DNA from: Paenibacillus pabuli
GTDB lineage: Bacteria > Bacillota > Bacilli > Paenibacillales > Paenibacillaceae
Length of the DNA: 64,000 bases
Assembly: GCF_039831995.1 (NCBI RefSeq)
Contig: NZ_JBDOIO010000003.1
Span: 682,001-746,000 of the forward strand
Reading direction: 5' to 3'
The position numbers and the translations under genes were made by a program. A model generated the notes under the pieces. The model was not told where the DNA came from and did not search any database. It saw nothing but the letters and a program-made list of their open reading frames with translations. Position 1 is the first letter of the stretch. Every line of letters begins with the position of its first letter. Below are positions 8,677 through 17,240 of this stretch, in pieces.

Positions 8677-8854
8677 GTTAATTCCTACTTTGAGTTAATG
8701 AATACAACGTTATTATGAGACAAAGAAGATCAAGTGACACTTTACTAGAGAAGTTAGAAGTTAGTGGGAAGAGTAATGATATACTTTACTCAGTTGCATT
8801 ATCTTTATTACTTATAAAAGGGCGAAAAACGCTCTGTAAGCAACAGAAAGAAAG

Positions 8855-9032
8855 TGTCGCGGGACAAGAATATAGTTCCATTAAAAGTCGCTATTTTAGC
8901 GGCTTTTTTATTTTTATGGAACCAAGTTCTTGTCCCAAGCCAAGGACAAGAACTTGTACCGATTACCGGAATTAACAAGACCATAGTCCGATTGCCGAAA
9001 TAGACAAGAACATGATCTCATTTTCGATTAGG
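8855..9032 (+). repeat. family A repeat, copy 2 (longest)
   Basis: The modules occur in order: box TGTCGCGGGACAAGAATATAG, terminator hairpin AAGTCGCTATTTTAGCGGC with T-run, inverted arms CCAAGTTCTTGTCC / GGACAAGAACTTG, then two further GACAAGAnCATnnTC boxes each followed by GATT. It ends GATTAGG. The preceding gap (8677-8854) has no supported gene. Confidence 0.85.
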
Positions 9033-9131
9033 AGGAGACTCCCCGAGGCTGGGAAAGAAAAGTGTCAGAAGTGTCGATGCTGGCAGCGAACGTGCTTTTG
9101 ACGGTACTTTCGCTTTTTCGCTATTCTTGGT

Positions 9132-9360
9132 CTATGATGTTTCCCAGCGCCGTTGGATGAAAGGGTCATTGAGTTCCTTCAGTGTTCGAAAGTAGTCATC
9201 GAACCGAATGAGGATTGCCGCCGGAAGTACTTTGGCACGGTGAAGTAGGTCCAAATCTTGTCGTGAGTCTTAAAAAAGTCGGGCAGACAATCATGAACAA
9301 CATCGCCGGTAAAACCAATCGATATGCCCAGTTCACCTATCACCTGGCTGCAACGTTTGT
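9132..9360 (-). pseudogene. unrecognised frameshifted coding remnant
   Basis: On the minus strand one frame reads in part VIGELGISIGFTGDVVHD and KTHDKIWTYFTVPKY. A shift then gives AAILIRFDDYFRTLKELNDP ending in TSstop. The amino-acid flow looks protein-like, but there is no start and I do not recognise the family. It lies directly downstream of the GntR-type regulator gene and is probably debris. Confidence 0.3.
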
Positions 9361-9364
9361 CGTG

Positions 9365-10438
9365 TCAAGGGAAGATGAGTTGCACGGGAATGACGGCGTT
9401 CTTAGGAGAATAAATATCTTCCATTTGTTCACGTAACAGCTTTACGGCTGTTCGTGCCATTTCCTGTTCATCCTGCTGTACATAAGCTACGCCAGAAAGA
9501 TGTGGATTATCGAAAGATAGCAAATCGATATTTGAGTGATCGTTCAGACGACGGATAGCGGCCGATGTAAGGCGTGCGGTTTCTTCAGTCAAGGAGAAGA
9601 CTGCTGAAATTTCGCTGTGTTCCTGCAAGAAGTCGCTTACATAGTCCAATGCTTGCTCGCCGCGTAGAATGTCGAGAGGGATGTGACACCACAAGCTCTT
9701 GTCAATCGAGATGCCTTGATCTGTGTACGCCTGCTCGAAGCCGAGCGTGCGATCCTCGACGGCTGTATTGGCATTTTCAGGTGAGATGAGTGCAATCTGC
9801 TGATGACTCTTGGATAGCAAATGGGAGACAGCCTTGTACGCACCGCCGTAATTGTCGGAAGTAATGGTGTACGTCTCAATGTTTCGCAGATAGCGGTCGA
9901 TGAACACACACGGGAATTTATCGAGCGACAGACGCAGTAATGATTCGTTGTATTTCTCATCTTCTGTCGGAAAAACGATCAGCCCCTTCACACCAAGCTC
10001 CGTCAGTGTACGAATGACGTTGGATTCAATAGAGGAGGACTCGCGCGTGATGCTAAGTATCATGCTGAGACCGGCTTCATGCAGGAATTGTTCCGTGTAA
10101 TCAACGAGCTTCTGAATGACACGGGTCCTCATCGTCGGAATGATGAAGCCGATGAGCGGCATGGAGGACGCGCTGCATGGGGATGGCAGAGAATTGATGC
10201 TGGAAACAACGAGACTAGAAGAGACGAAAGAGCCTTTGCCTTGTACGCGTATAATTAATCCTTCGTCAGCTAGTAGGGTTAGGGCGTTCCTGACGGTTAT
10301 TTTACTTACTCTGAATTCGTCCATTAGTTCTTGCTCAGAAGGAATTCGGTCCGTTGGCCGAAGCCGCCCTGATTTAATTTTCTGTAGAATATCTTCACGA
10401 ATTTGTTTGTAGAGCGCCAGCTTTTTCAAAAGTTGCAT
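9365..10438 (-). CDS. GntR-type HTH / LacI-type ligand-binding regulator (AraR-like)
   Basis: A 357-residue regulator. Residues 5-75 are a GntR winged helix (IPSEQELMDEFRVSKITVRNALTLLADEGLI, then RVQGKGSFV). Residues about 90-357 are a periplasmic-binding-protein-like sensor of the LacI kind (MPLIGFIIPTMRTRVIQKLVD, GVKGLIVFP, FPCVFIDRYL, DNYGGAYKAVSHLL). This domain order is that of AraR, the arabinose repressor. GGGAG lies before the start. It is divergent from the binding-protein/permease/GH43 genes and most likely represses them until sugar binds. The actual ligand, arabinose or an arabino-oligosaccharide, is inferred from the GH43 enzyme. Confidence 0.88.
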   Translation of the reverse strand: MQLLKKLALYKQIREDILQKIKSGRLRPTDRIPSEQELMDEFRVSKITVRNALTLLADEGLIIRVQGKGSFVSSSLVVSSINSLPSPCSASSMPLIGFIIPTMRTRVIQKLVDYTEQFLHEAGLSMILSITRESSSIESNVIRTLTELGVKGLIVFPTEDEKYNESLLRLSLDKFPCVFIDRYLRNIETYTITSDNYGGAYKAVSHLLSKSHQQIALISPENANTAVEDRTLGFEQAYTDQGISIDKSLWCHIPLDILRGEQALDYVSDFLQEHSEISAVFSLTEETARLTSAAIRRLNDHSNIDLLSFDNPHLSGVAYVQQDEQEMARTAVKLLREQMEDIYSPKNAVIPVQLIFP

Positions 10439-10460
10439 CTCCCTATAAACTTTATGATTT

Positions 10461-10478
10461 TATAATCAATTGGTTATA
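10461..10478. promoter_or_regulatory. palindrome, candidate operator of the GntR-LacI regulator
   Basis: TATAATCAATTGGTTATA is an inverted repeat with one mismatched pair, 23 bp upstream of the regulator start and within the divergent intergenic region. It fits GntR-type operators. A TATAAT box at 10500-10505 lies just to the right. Confidence 0.45.
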
Positions 10479-10511
10479 TAAAGCATATTTCATCTATATT
10501 ATAATACGGCA

Positions 10512-10526
10512 TGTAAAGCGCTTACA
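10512..10526. promoter_or_regulatory. cre-like catabolite repression site
   Basis: TGTAAAGCGCTTACA is palindromic apart from its centre and matches the Bacillus cre consensus (TGnAAnCGnnnnCA in the reverse reading). It lies between the regulator and the sugar transport genes, just downstream of a TATAAT box. CcpA repression during growth on preferred sugars is the likely role. Confidence 0.6.
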
Positions 10527-10691
10527 ATATGGAATCTGAGAATTTGTTGCGAAGGGGTCTTATCTTTGAACGGTTAGAATTTATGTTAAGGATGGTGGTG
10601 CCAAGGTAGATTGAACCCGCTTAAATTAACAGAACTAACTAGTCAGCCGACTTTTCAAATGCATAACAAAAAAAGAGAGGATGACGAAAAA

Positions 10692-12029
10692 ATGAAAAAA
10701 CGCAGTACTTTAATCTCCATCGTTACAGTCCTTATTATGTCACTTGTTTTTACAGCATGTGGTACACCTTCTGATTCAAAAACGGAAACACAGCAATTAG
10801 GCGCTAATGCCGGTGAGAATGCAACGGAATTGTCATTTTGGACCTTCGTAGATTTGCACGGCAAGCATTTGGATAAAATGCTGGGGTTATGGAACCAAGA
10901 GAACCCAGACAAACAGATTAAGTTGAATGTAACGGTTATGCCTTACGACGATATGCACAACAAGCTCTTATTGGCAGTTACAAGCGGAAAAGGTGCTCCT
11001 GATATCGCGGATATCGAGCTGGGTCAATTCCCTAAATTCTTGGAAGGTGACAACGTTCCACTGGAATCTTTGAATGATGTATTTGCACCATACAAAGACG
11101 TTGTTGTTCCTTCACGTGTGGAGATTTACTCCAAAGCCGACCAGGTTTATGGCTTTGATTATCACGTAGGTGCTACGCTTGCTTTCTACAACACTGAAAT
11201 TCTCGAACAAGCAGGTGTTGACTACAAGACAATCAAAACGTGGGAAGATTACAAACAAGCAGGTATCAAGGTTTATGAAAAGACTGGCAAGTACTTAGGT
11301 ACTGCTGATACATCAGCTACGTGGCAAGCATCGCTGCTGCTAGCTCAACAAAACGCTGATTTTACAGATGAAAATGGTAATCCAAAAGTGAACTCGCCTG
11401 AAATGATTAAAGCGTATGAAATGTTAGTCGATCTGCAGAAGAACAATGTTATTCATACGATCCCTGGCGGTCAACCCGACACAGAAGAAGCAAAAGGCGA
11501 ATACAACAAAGGCAACTACGCGAGCGCATTGATGCCTGAGTGGTACATGTCCCGCTTTGTAAACGAAATGAAGGACCTTAAAGGGAAGTATGCAATTGCT
11601 CCATTGCCTGTATTTGAAGAAGGTAATCCTCGTTCTGTTGGCTTAGGCGGTACTGGCACAGTGGTTACTAAGAATGGTAAAGACGTTCAGTTGGCCAAAG
11701 AATTTGTAGCCTTTGCTAAGCTTTCGAAAGAAGCTACGACTGAAATCTGGAATACACTTGGATTTGACCCAATCAACATGGAAGTATGGCAAGATGATGC
11801 AGTAACGAAAAACCCTGATAATGAATACGTCCAATACTTTAAAACAAATGCATTTGATACTTTGAATGAAATCAAGGACGAAATTAGAGCGATCAAGTCC
11901 GTTAAAGCTTCACCGACCATCGGCAATATTTTCAATACGGTTACCTTGAATGCTATCTTTGAAGATGGCCAAGACGTGAAGGAAGCGCTGGATGAAGCAC
12001 AAGAAGCAATTGAACAAGAATTGAAATAA
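10692..12029 (+). CDS. sugar ABC transporter substrate-binding lipoprotein
   Basis: 445 residues. The start at 10692 is chosen because it yields a proper lipoprotein signal (MKKRSTLISIVTVLIMSLVF then lipobox FTAC, Cys near residue 22), with GAGAGG upstream; the longer frame from 10611 would bury it. After the signal come a Ser/Thr/Gln-rich linker and a type 1 extracellular solute-binding fold (LSFWTFVD, NVTVMPYDDMHNKLLLAVTSGKGAPDIADIE). Mid-protein features include AFYNTEILEQAG and GGTGTVVTKNGKD. It binds sugar outside the membrane and delivers it to the two permeases that follow. No transport ATPase is encoded here, so a shared ATPase (MsmX type) is probably used. Confidence 0.92.
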   Translation: MKKRSTLISIVTVLIMSLVFTACGTPSDSKTETQQLGANAGENATELSFWTFVDLHGKHLDKMLGLWNQENPDKQIKLNVTVMPYDDMHNKLLLAVTSGKGAPDIADIELGQFPKFLEGDNVPLESLNDVFAPYKDVVVPSRVEIYSKADQVYGFDYHVGATLAFYNTEILEQAGVDYKTIKTWEDYKQAGIKVYEKTGKYLGTADTSATWQASLLLAQQNADFTDENGNPKVNSPEMIKAYEMLVDLQKNNVIHTIPGGQPDTEEAKGEYNKGNYASALMPEWYMSRFVNEMKDLKGKYAIAPLPVFEEGNPRSVGLGGTGTVVTKNGKDVQLAKEFVAFAKLSKEATTEIWNTLGFDPINMEVWQDDAVTKNPDNEYVQYFKTNAFDTLNEIKDEIRAIKSVKASPTIGNIFNTVTLNAIFEDGQDVKEALDEAQEAIEQELK

Positions 12030-12051
12030 ATATAATAAGTAAATGATTTGA

Positions 12052-12089
12052 TTAAACCTGTCGGCAGGTATAGTAGTCGGCAGGTTTAA
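12052..12089 (+). terminator. intercistronic hairpin after the binding-protein gene
   Basis: TTAAACCTG pairs with CAGGTTTAA; a second nested GGCAGG copy lies in the loop and there is no clear T-run. It may protect or attenuate the transcript so that more binding protein than permease is made, a common pattern in sugar ABC operons. Confidence 0.45.
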
Positions 12090-12113
12090 CCATAGTCAAG
12101 GGAGATTGAGAAT

Positions 12114-12998
12114 ATGATAAAGAAATTTGTATACTCTCAAAAGGTTGCGCCTTATGTTTTTGTATTGCCATTTATACTCATATTTTTGTTATTCTGGTTC
12201 TATCCGCTTGTAAATTCATTCATAATGAGCTTTCAAGATAAGATGTTGGGACAGGATCCTAAATGGATTGGTGAAGCGAATTATTCGAAATTACTTACAG
12301 ATAAAGTGTTTTTGACGTCGATTAAAAATAGCGTTGTATACATGTTAGGAACCTTAGTGCTGTTAATTCCCTTTCCCATGTTATTCGCCGTTATGATCAA
12401 CAGTAAGTTAATGCTGGGAAGAGAGTTTTTTAAATCTTCGTTCTTTCTCCCTGCATTGACATCTGTAGCAGTTGCGGGTACTATTTTCCGCCTTACATTT
12501 GGTGAAATGGAAGGTTCATTAATGAACAGTTTCCTAGGTCTATTTGGTGTAGAGCCTATTAAATTCCTGAAAGACGGAGAATGGAGTATGGCAGCACTGT
12601 TAATCCTCGCATGTTGGAGATGGACAGGTGTTAATATGCTTTACTATCTATCCGGTTTGAAAAGCATTGACAATGAATATTATGAGGCTGCTTCAATTGA
12701 CGGGGCATCTGCTTGGCAGAAGTTTAGAACGATCACAATGCCATTATTGAAGCCGACCACGGTATATGTTACGACAATTAGTGTTTATGCAGGTTTAGCC
12801 ATGTTTACCGAGAGCCTGATGATGTTTAACGGTAACAATTCACCCAAAAATATTGGCTTAACCATTGTTGGATTTTTGTATAGACAAGGGATTGAGAAGA
12901 ATAAGCTGGGTTACGCAGCTGCAGTTGGGATCATTCTGTTAGTCATTGCTATGATTATCAATTTAACGCAGTTGAAATTTAGTGGAATGTTCAAAAAG
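12114..12998 (+). CDS. sugar ABC transporter permease (MalF-type)
   Basis: The frame from 12114 runs to a stop at 13008-13010, giving 298 residues; the span listed here is the safe core of the protein. There are six membrane segments, starting at YVFVLPFILIFLLFWFYPLV (residues 14-33). The permease EAA loop appears as YYEAASIDGASAWQKFRTITMPLLKPT, the contact site for the ATPase. GGGAG precedes the start. The second permease follows within a few bases. Confidence 0.9.
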
Positions 12999-13011
12999 GA
13001 GGAGGATTAAA

Positions 13012-13860
13012 GTGGGCAAAAGTCAGACGAGGAATAATTTTATTTCCAGAATAGTAATTATTTGTTTGTTTATTGTACTATTCGTTATCATTATGATTCC
13101 ATTCTATGCAGTGGCCCTATCTTCCTTTAAACCAGGTGAATCATTAATTAGATATGGTCTTAACCTAAGTTTGGATTTTAGTATCATGAGTTTTGACAAT
13201 TTCATCTATCTGTTTACTGGAGAACATGATTATTTTGTATGGTTTTGGAACAGTATGACTTTAACCATCGTTCAAGTGGTTTTAACACTTTTTGTAAGCG
13301 CATTTGTTGGATATGGTTTCGCAGCATATGATTTTAAGGGTAAGAACTTCCTCTTTATATGTGTTTTGCTCATTATGATGGTGCCTTTCGAAATACTGCT
13401 GGTTCCTTTGTACAGCCTGATTAATGATTTGAAAATGGTGAATAGCTATTCAGCAATCATTCTTCCAGGTGTAGCCAATGCCGCGACGATATTTTTCTTC
13501 AGGCAATATCTAAGAAGCATACCCAAAGAGATTATTCAATCTGGGCGGGTTGATGGCGCAAACGAATATGCGATTTATTTCAGACTAATTATGCCGATTA
13601 TGAAGCCATCCTTTGCAGCAATGGCCATTCTGAATGGTATGAATAGCTGGAATAATCTGTTGTGGCCATTCATGGTGCTCGGAGATCAGAGTAAATTTAC
13701 TCTTCCAATCGGTTTGAAAACGTTGTTAACTCCTTATGGCAATAACTATGACCTATTGATCGTAGGCTCCTTCTTCTCCATCATTCCAATTTTCATACTG
13801 TTTATTGCTTTCCAGAAATATTTCATAGACGGTATGACTGCAGGTGCTGTTAAAGGGTAG
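13012..13860 (+). CDS. sugar ABC transporter permease (MalG-type)
   Basis: 282 residues from a GTG at 13012, preceded by an excellent AAGGAGGAGG. The longer frame from 12982 would start inside the previous gene. Six membrane helices begin at IVIICLFIVLFVIIMIPFYAVAL. The EAA-type loop is IPKEIIQSGRVDGANEYAIYFRLIMPIMKPS, where the usual E-A-A appears as Q-S-G/R-V-D. It pairs with the MalF-type permease to form the membrane channel. The next gene starts about 28 bp after the stop. Confidence 0.92.
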   Translation: MGKSQTRNNFISRIVIICLFIVLFVIIMIPFYAVALSSFKPGESLIRYGLNLSLDFSIMSFDNFIYLFTGEHDYFVWFWNSMTLTIVQVVLTLFVSAFVGYGFAAYDFKGKNFLFICVLLIMMVPFEILLVPLYSLINDLKMVNSYSAIILPGVANAATIFFFRQYLRSIPKEIIQSGRVDGANEYAIYFRLIMPIMKPSFAAMAILNGMNSWNNLLWPFMVLGDQSKFTLPIGLKTLLTPYGNNYDLLIVGSFFSIIPIFILFIAFQKYFIDGMTAGAVKG

Positions 13861-13888
13861 TGTATATTATGATGAAGCAGGTGATAAG

Positions 13889-14872
13889 ATGGAAATCCAA
13901 CAAAGAGCGTTACACGACATTCAACCATTAATTGAGCAGAGAGCAGATCCTTTTATTTACCGACATTCGGATGGATATTATTATTTCGTAGCATCTGTTC
14001 CTGAGTATGATCGGATTGAAATCCGTAGAGCCCAGAGCCTTGAGGGGCTTGTTACTTCAACTCCTGTAGTGATCTGGAGAAAGCGCGAGACTGGTATCCT
14101 TAGTGCCAATATCTGGGCGCCTGAACTGCATTTTATTGATGACAAATGGTACGTGTATTTCGCTGCCGCACACACGACGGATACGAATGAAGGCTTGTTC
14201 GACCATCGGATGTACGTGCTGGAGAATGAACATGCCAACCCGCTCGAAGGCAGTTGGACGGAAAGAGGACAGGTTCGTACCGCGTGGGAAAGCTTCGCCC
14301 TCGATGCCACTACCTTTGAGCATAATGGCAGCCGTTATTACGTATGGGCACAAAAGGATCCGAATATCGAAGGTAACTCTAATCTGTATATATCTAAAAT
14401 GAGCAATCCGTGGACGCTGACTGGGTCGCAAACGATGATTTCGATGCCGGAATATGACTGGGAGATCATTGGTTATAAAGTGAACGAAGGCGCGGCATTT
14501 CTTCGCAAGGGCAATCGGGTATTCCTCTCTTATTCGGCTAGCGCTACTGATTTCAATTATTGCATGGGCCTGCTTGAAGCCGATGCGGATGCTGATTTGC
14601 TCGATGCCGCCTCATGGCGCAAGTCGCAGTCAGCGGTTTTATCGACAGATGAGAGCATCTCGATGTATGGTCCCGGTCATAATTCCTTCACGGTGTCAGA
14701 GACCGACGAAAAGACGCTATTTGTGTTCCATGCAAGAACGTACAAGAAAGTTATAGGAGATCCGCTGTACGATCCGAATCGCCATACATTTGTGACGGAG
14801 CTTTTGTGGACGGCTGACGGCAGACCCGATTTCCGCGGTTCGGTTGCAGCACTTGCACGTTCTGTGCAGTGA
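13889..14872 (+). CDS. GH43 glycoside hydrolase, probable exo-alpha-L-arabinofuranosidase
   Basis: 327 residues. The start at 13889 is preferred over 13844 because AGGTGA lies five bases upstream and the earlier ATG overlaps the permease gene. No signal peptide is present, so it is cytoplasmic. It has a five-bladed propeller of GH43 type: RADPFIYRHSDGYYYFVASV with the catalytic-base Asp, WAPELHFIDDKWYVYFAA, a Glu within YKVNEGAAFLRKGNRVFLSYSAS, and GPGHNSF. The N-terminus closely resembles exo-1,5-arabinofuranosidases (GH43_26-like); the subfamily is inferred. It is the last gene of the transport operon and probably trims imported arabino-oligosaccharides. Confidence 0.88.
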   Translation: MEIQQRALHDIQPLIEQRADPFIYRHSDGYYYFVASVPEYDRIEIRRAQSLEGLVTSTPVVIWRKRETGILSANIWAPELHFIDDKWYVYFAAAHTTDTNEGLFDHRMYVLENEHANPLEGSWTERGQVRTAWESFALDATTFEHNGSRYYVWAQKDPNIEGNSNLYISKMSNPWTLTGSQTMISMPEYDWEIIGYKVNEGAAFLRKGNRVFLSYSASATDFNYCMGLLEADADADLLDAASWRKSQSAVLSTDESISMYGPGHNSFTVSETDEKTLFVFHARTYKKVIGDPLYDPNRHTFVTELLWTADGRPDFRGSVAALARSVQ

Positions 14873-14946
14873 ATGAGTGACCCAACAAGGTTGGTTGATG
14901 GGTTTGAGTTCGTTTATCCAACTTGCCAAAGAGAGACAGTACGAAC

Positions 14947-14985
14947 ATCGAAGGCACCCAAATGGGTGCCTTCGATTTCGCTTTA
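14947..14985 (+). terminator. rho-independent terminator of the sugar operon
   Basis: ATCGAAGGCACCCA pairs perfectly with TGGGTGCCTTCGAT, followed by TTCGCTTT. It lies 75 bp after the GH43 stop. Confidence 0.75.
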
Positions 14986-15130
14986 CAGATAAGTCCAAGG
15001 AATCAGCGTTGGCGCCCTGTTGCATTTGCCGGTTTGTTCGTTTTAGTGAAGGGACAATACTAATATTATGATAAAATAACACTCAGTATTTCATGGCAAG
15101 GCATTCGATTTAACAAATTCTTTAATAATC

Positions 15131-15601
15131 CTAACTATCAATTATGCTCTTGATATTTTTAATTGTTGCAAAGTGCATTGCTTCATGGTAAATCAGAAAA
15201 CCCAGTAATTCTTCTACATTTGTAAAGATAAGTCCTGTAGAAGACTTGTAATGAGGATTGATTTCTTTTTTCAATTTGCTTGAAAGTATCGATTCAACCC
15301 TTTCAATTTGTTCCGCTAACAAGGCGATTAATTTAGACATCGTTGGAGGTTCTATATTCCAGTCAGACGGTTGCGTTCCTGGATCAAACAACTTGCTAAA
15401 ATTAGCAGGATAATTGGTTTCTTCCCCAGTAAGTTGGAAAGCGAACTTCTCATGTATAACATACATGTGGCCTAGATTCCATTTTATATTGTTTTTCAAA
15501 CCTGGTGGAATTATATCTGACGCAGCGTCATTTATACTCCTCACATATTCAACTGCCTGACGGCGAACAAATCCCAATTGATCTGCGACAACATTGCTCA
15601 T
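15131..15601 (-). CDS. DinB-family protein
   Basis: 156 residues from the ATG at 15601, which has GGGGGG just before it; the alternative ATG at 15616 has no binding site. A four-helix DinB/YfiT-like fold is indicated by WNLGHMYVIHEKFAFQL near the first third and the C-terminal motif FLIYHEAMHFATIKNIK. Together these supply the three His residues that bind a divalent metal in this family (His in LGHM, YHE and MHF). Members are metal-dependent enzymes, including bacillithiol and mycothiol transferases; this one's substrate is unknown. It stands alone on the minus strand. Confidence 0.85.
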   Translation of the reverse strand: MSNVVADQLGFVRRQAVEYVRSINDAASDIIPPGLKNNIKWNLGHMYVIHEKFAFQLTGEETNYPANFSKLFDPGTQPSDWNIEPPTMSKLIALLAEQIERVESILSSKLKKEINPHYKSSTGLIFTNVEELLGFLIYHEAMHFATIKNIKSIIDS

Positions 15602-15702
15602 GATATTGCCCCCCATAAAGTCGCTAATGAAATGGTTAAGAAAGAATTACCTGTTTTTTTGGGTGAGGAAATTACGCTATTTTTACTAAGAACACTTTTG
15701 TG

Positions 15703-16284
15703 TCAGTGACCAGAGTTGCTTTTAGAAACATAACTTGAGACTCGTTGTGATAGATTTGCCAACGCACGTTCAAAATAGGATTCATCATGAAGTGCTCTAC
15801 TTAGAATTAATGCCCCTTGGATACTAGCAATTGTTTCCTCTGAAATTTGGTCAGCCGTCGCTTTAGAGATACCTGTTTGAATTAGTGCCGCGCTTAAGGC
15901 TTCAATCCATCTTATAAAATATTGCCGAATTACAGCAGCGAATCGATCTCTTGTTTCGTCCAATGCGAATGCACCAATAAGGCATATACGCTGACCAGAT
16001 TGAAAATAAGTATCGACCTCTTGCCACATATGATCAATGGCTGCACGGGGTTCATTCTTTTCGAGTGGTTCAAAAATGTTCTTGATAAACCATTGATCAA
16101 TATGAGCAAGAATTTCAGTAGCCATCTCATCTTTTCCACCCGGAAAGAAATAATATAAGCTTCCTTTAGATAGACGCGTACGAGCTGTTATTTTACTTAA
16201 AGATGCGCCCTCATAACCTAATTCACGAAATACCTCAGCAACGAGAGGGATGACATCAGACTTTTCAAAAACAGTGCGAGTCAT
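15703..16284 (-). CDS. TetR/AcrR-family regulator
   Basis: 193 residues. The N-terminal helix-turn-helix is [41 protein letters not shown] (residues about 17-58). The C-terminal half is helical with [20 protein letters not shown], typical of the AcrR/YxaF subgroup. The start overlaps the end of the DUF1348 gene by four bases (ATGA), so the pair is coupled. The operator upstream of the DUF1348 gene is probably its own. Confidence 0.92.
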   Translation of the reverse strand: MTRTVFEKSDVIPLVAEVFRELGYEGASLSKITARTRLSKGSLYYFFPGGKDEMATEILAHIDQWFIKNIFEPLEKNEPRAAIDHMWQEVDTYFQSGQRICLIGAFALDETRDRFAAVIRQYFIRWIEALSAALIQTGISKATADQISEETIASIQGALILSRALHDESYFERALANLSQRVSSYVSKSNSGH

Positions 16285-16742
16285 AGGTTTAACTCACTTA
16301 GGCTTGGGTGTTCAGCGGGGCGCGTGCCGAGAGGCCAATGAAATTTTCGTTCCTCTTCCTTAATCGGCATGTCATTAATCGAAGCAAATCTACGCTTCAT
16401 CAAGCCGTCGTCAGCGAATTTCCAATTCTCGTTTCCATACGATCTGAACCAATTGCCACTATCATCATGCCATTCATATGCGAATCGAACGGCAATACGG
16501 TTATCTGTAAATGACCAAAGCTCCTTGATCAGGCGGTAGTCCAGTTCTTTGGCCCATTTTCTAGTTAGTAAAGAGACAATTTCTTGGCGGCCTGTTATAA
16601 ATTCGCTCCGATTTCTCCAATAACAATCCTCAGTATACACAAGTGAGACGCGCTGAGGGTCTCGGCTATTCCAGCTGTCTTCGGCCATACGAGTTTTTTG
16701 GATCGCTGTCTCACGAGTGAATGGGGGAGTTAAAATATTCAT
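16281..16742 (-). CDS. DUF1348 / NTF2-like protein
   Basis: 153 residues from the ATG at 16742 (GAGGAAAA upstream); the longer frame would run through the operator. This is a cystatin-like NTF2 fold protein: [72 protein letters not shown] and the DUF1348 hallmark [15 protein letters not shown]. The function of the family is not established. It is often paired with TetR regulators, as here. The C-terminus overlaps the TetR start. Confidence 0.9.
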   Translation of the reverse strand: MNILTPPFTRETAIQKTRMAEDSWNSRDPQRVSLVYTEDCYWRNRSEFITGRQEIVSLLTRKWAKELDYRLIKELWSFTDNRIAVRFAYEWHDDSGNWFRSYGNENWKFADDGLMKRRFASINDMPIKEEERKFHWPLGTRPAEHPSLSELNL

Positions 16743-16773
16743 TACATTTTCCTCGCTTTCTATACCGTTTGTG

Positions 16774-16803
16774 TTAGTATAAACCGATCGGTTTATAAAT
16801 GCA
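16774..16803 (-). promoter_or_regulatory. promoter with perfect 20-bp TetR operator
   Basis: TATAAACCGATCGGTTTATA at 16778-16797 is a perfect palindrome. Read on the minus strand, TTGCAT (-35), a 17-bp spacer and TATACT (-10) surround it, so the operator fills the spacer. The ACCGATCGGT core is typical of TetR/AcrR operators. The downstream TetR is the obvious ligand; this follows from position and symmetry. Confidence 0.75.
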
Positions 16804-16954
16804 AGTTTACACCCCAAATTCAATACCAATTTCGAATCATATAGGTTTAGCTGATAAACATAAATTGACTATTCAGTTGAATTACATAGTCGAACTGAAT
16901 AGAGGGGAGCGGATATGAAGCATAAATTATTACCTTTGTCGAAACCATGCATTA

Positions 16955-17148
16955 CATTCTATTAGTATTCTTGGCTGATAGGCCAGCATCGGATTAACGA
17001 CTTCAAACAATTAATGATGATCTTCGAGAAAACGAGTAACAGGAAGATGGTAATGTCCTGTTGATTCCAAAATGATCATAGGTTGGTGATCCGTTTGCTC
17101 CTCAATAAGCTTTAAGAACGTATGGAAAGCTTTATCGTCCTTCACGAG
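16955..17148 (-). pseudogene. IS110-family transposase N-terminal remnant
   Basis: Minus-strand reading gives VKDDKAFHTFLKLIEEQ, then PMIILESTGHYHLPVTRFLE, a stop, then LFEVVNPMLAYQ. This matches the DEDD-type N-terminal domain of IS110 transposases (VVLESTGHYHxPLxxFL...VVNPLxxYQ). It has an internal stop and neither element end. Position 17210 onward has a terminator-like hairpin. Confidence 0.65.
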
Positions 17149-17205
17149 TGCGAAGGACGATAAAGCCCTTTCCGTAAGGCTTACCTTTGTCTAGTAAGCA
17201 TAAGG

Positions 17206-17230
17206 AGTCGCCTTATGGGCGGCTTTTTCT
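17206..17230 (+). terminator. terminator-like hairpin
   Basis: AGTCGCC pairs with GGGCGGCT (G-U allowed) followed by TTTTTCTT. It resembles the terminator module of family A repeats but lacks the flanking boxes. Confidence 0.45.
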
Positions 17231-17240
17231 TCATCTTGCA

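Noticed and set aside
8715..8975. 86-codon plus-strand frame downstream of the CoA-disulfide reductase
   Set aside because: Its second half is family A repeat sequence including the terminator, and no ribosome binding site precedes it. Treated as non-coding.
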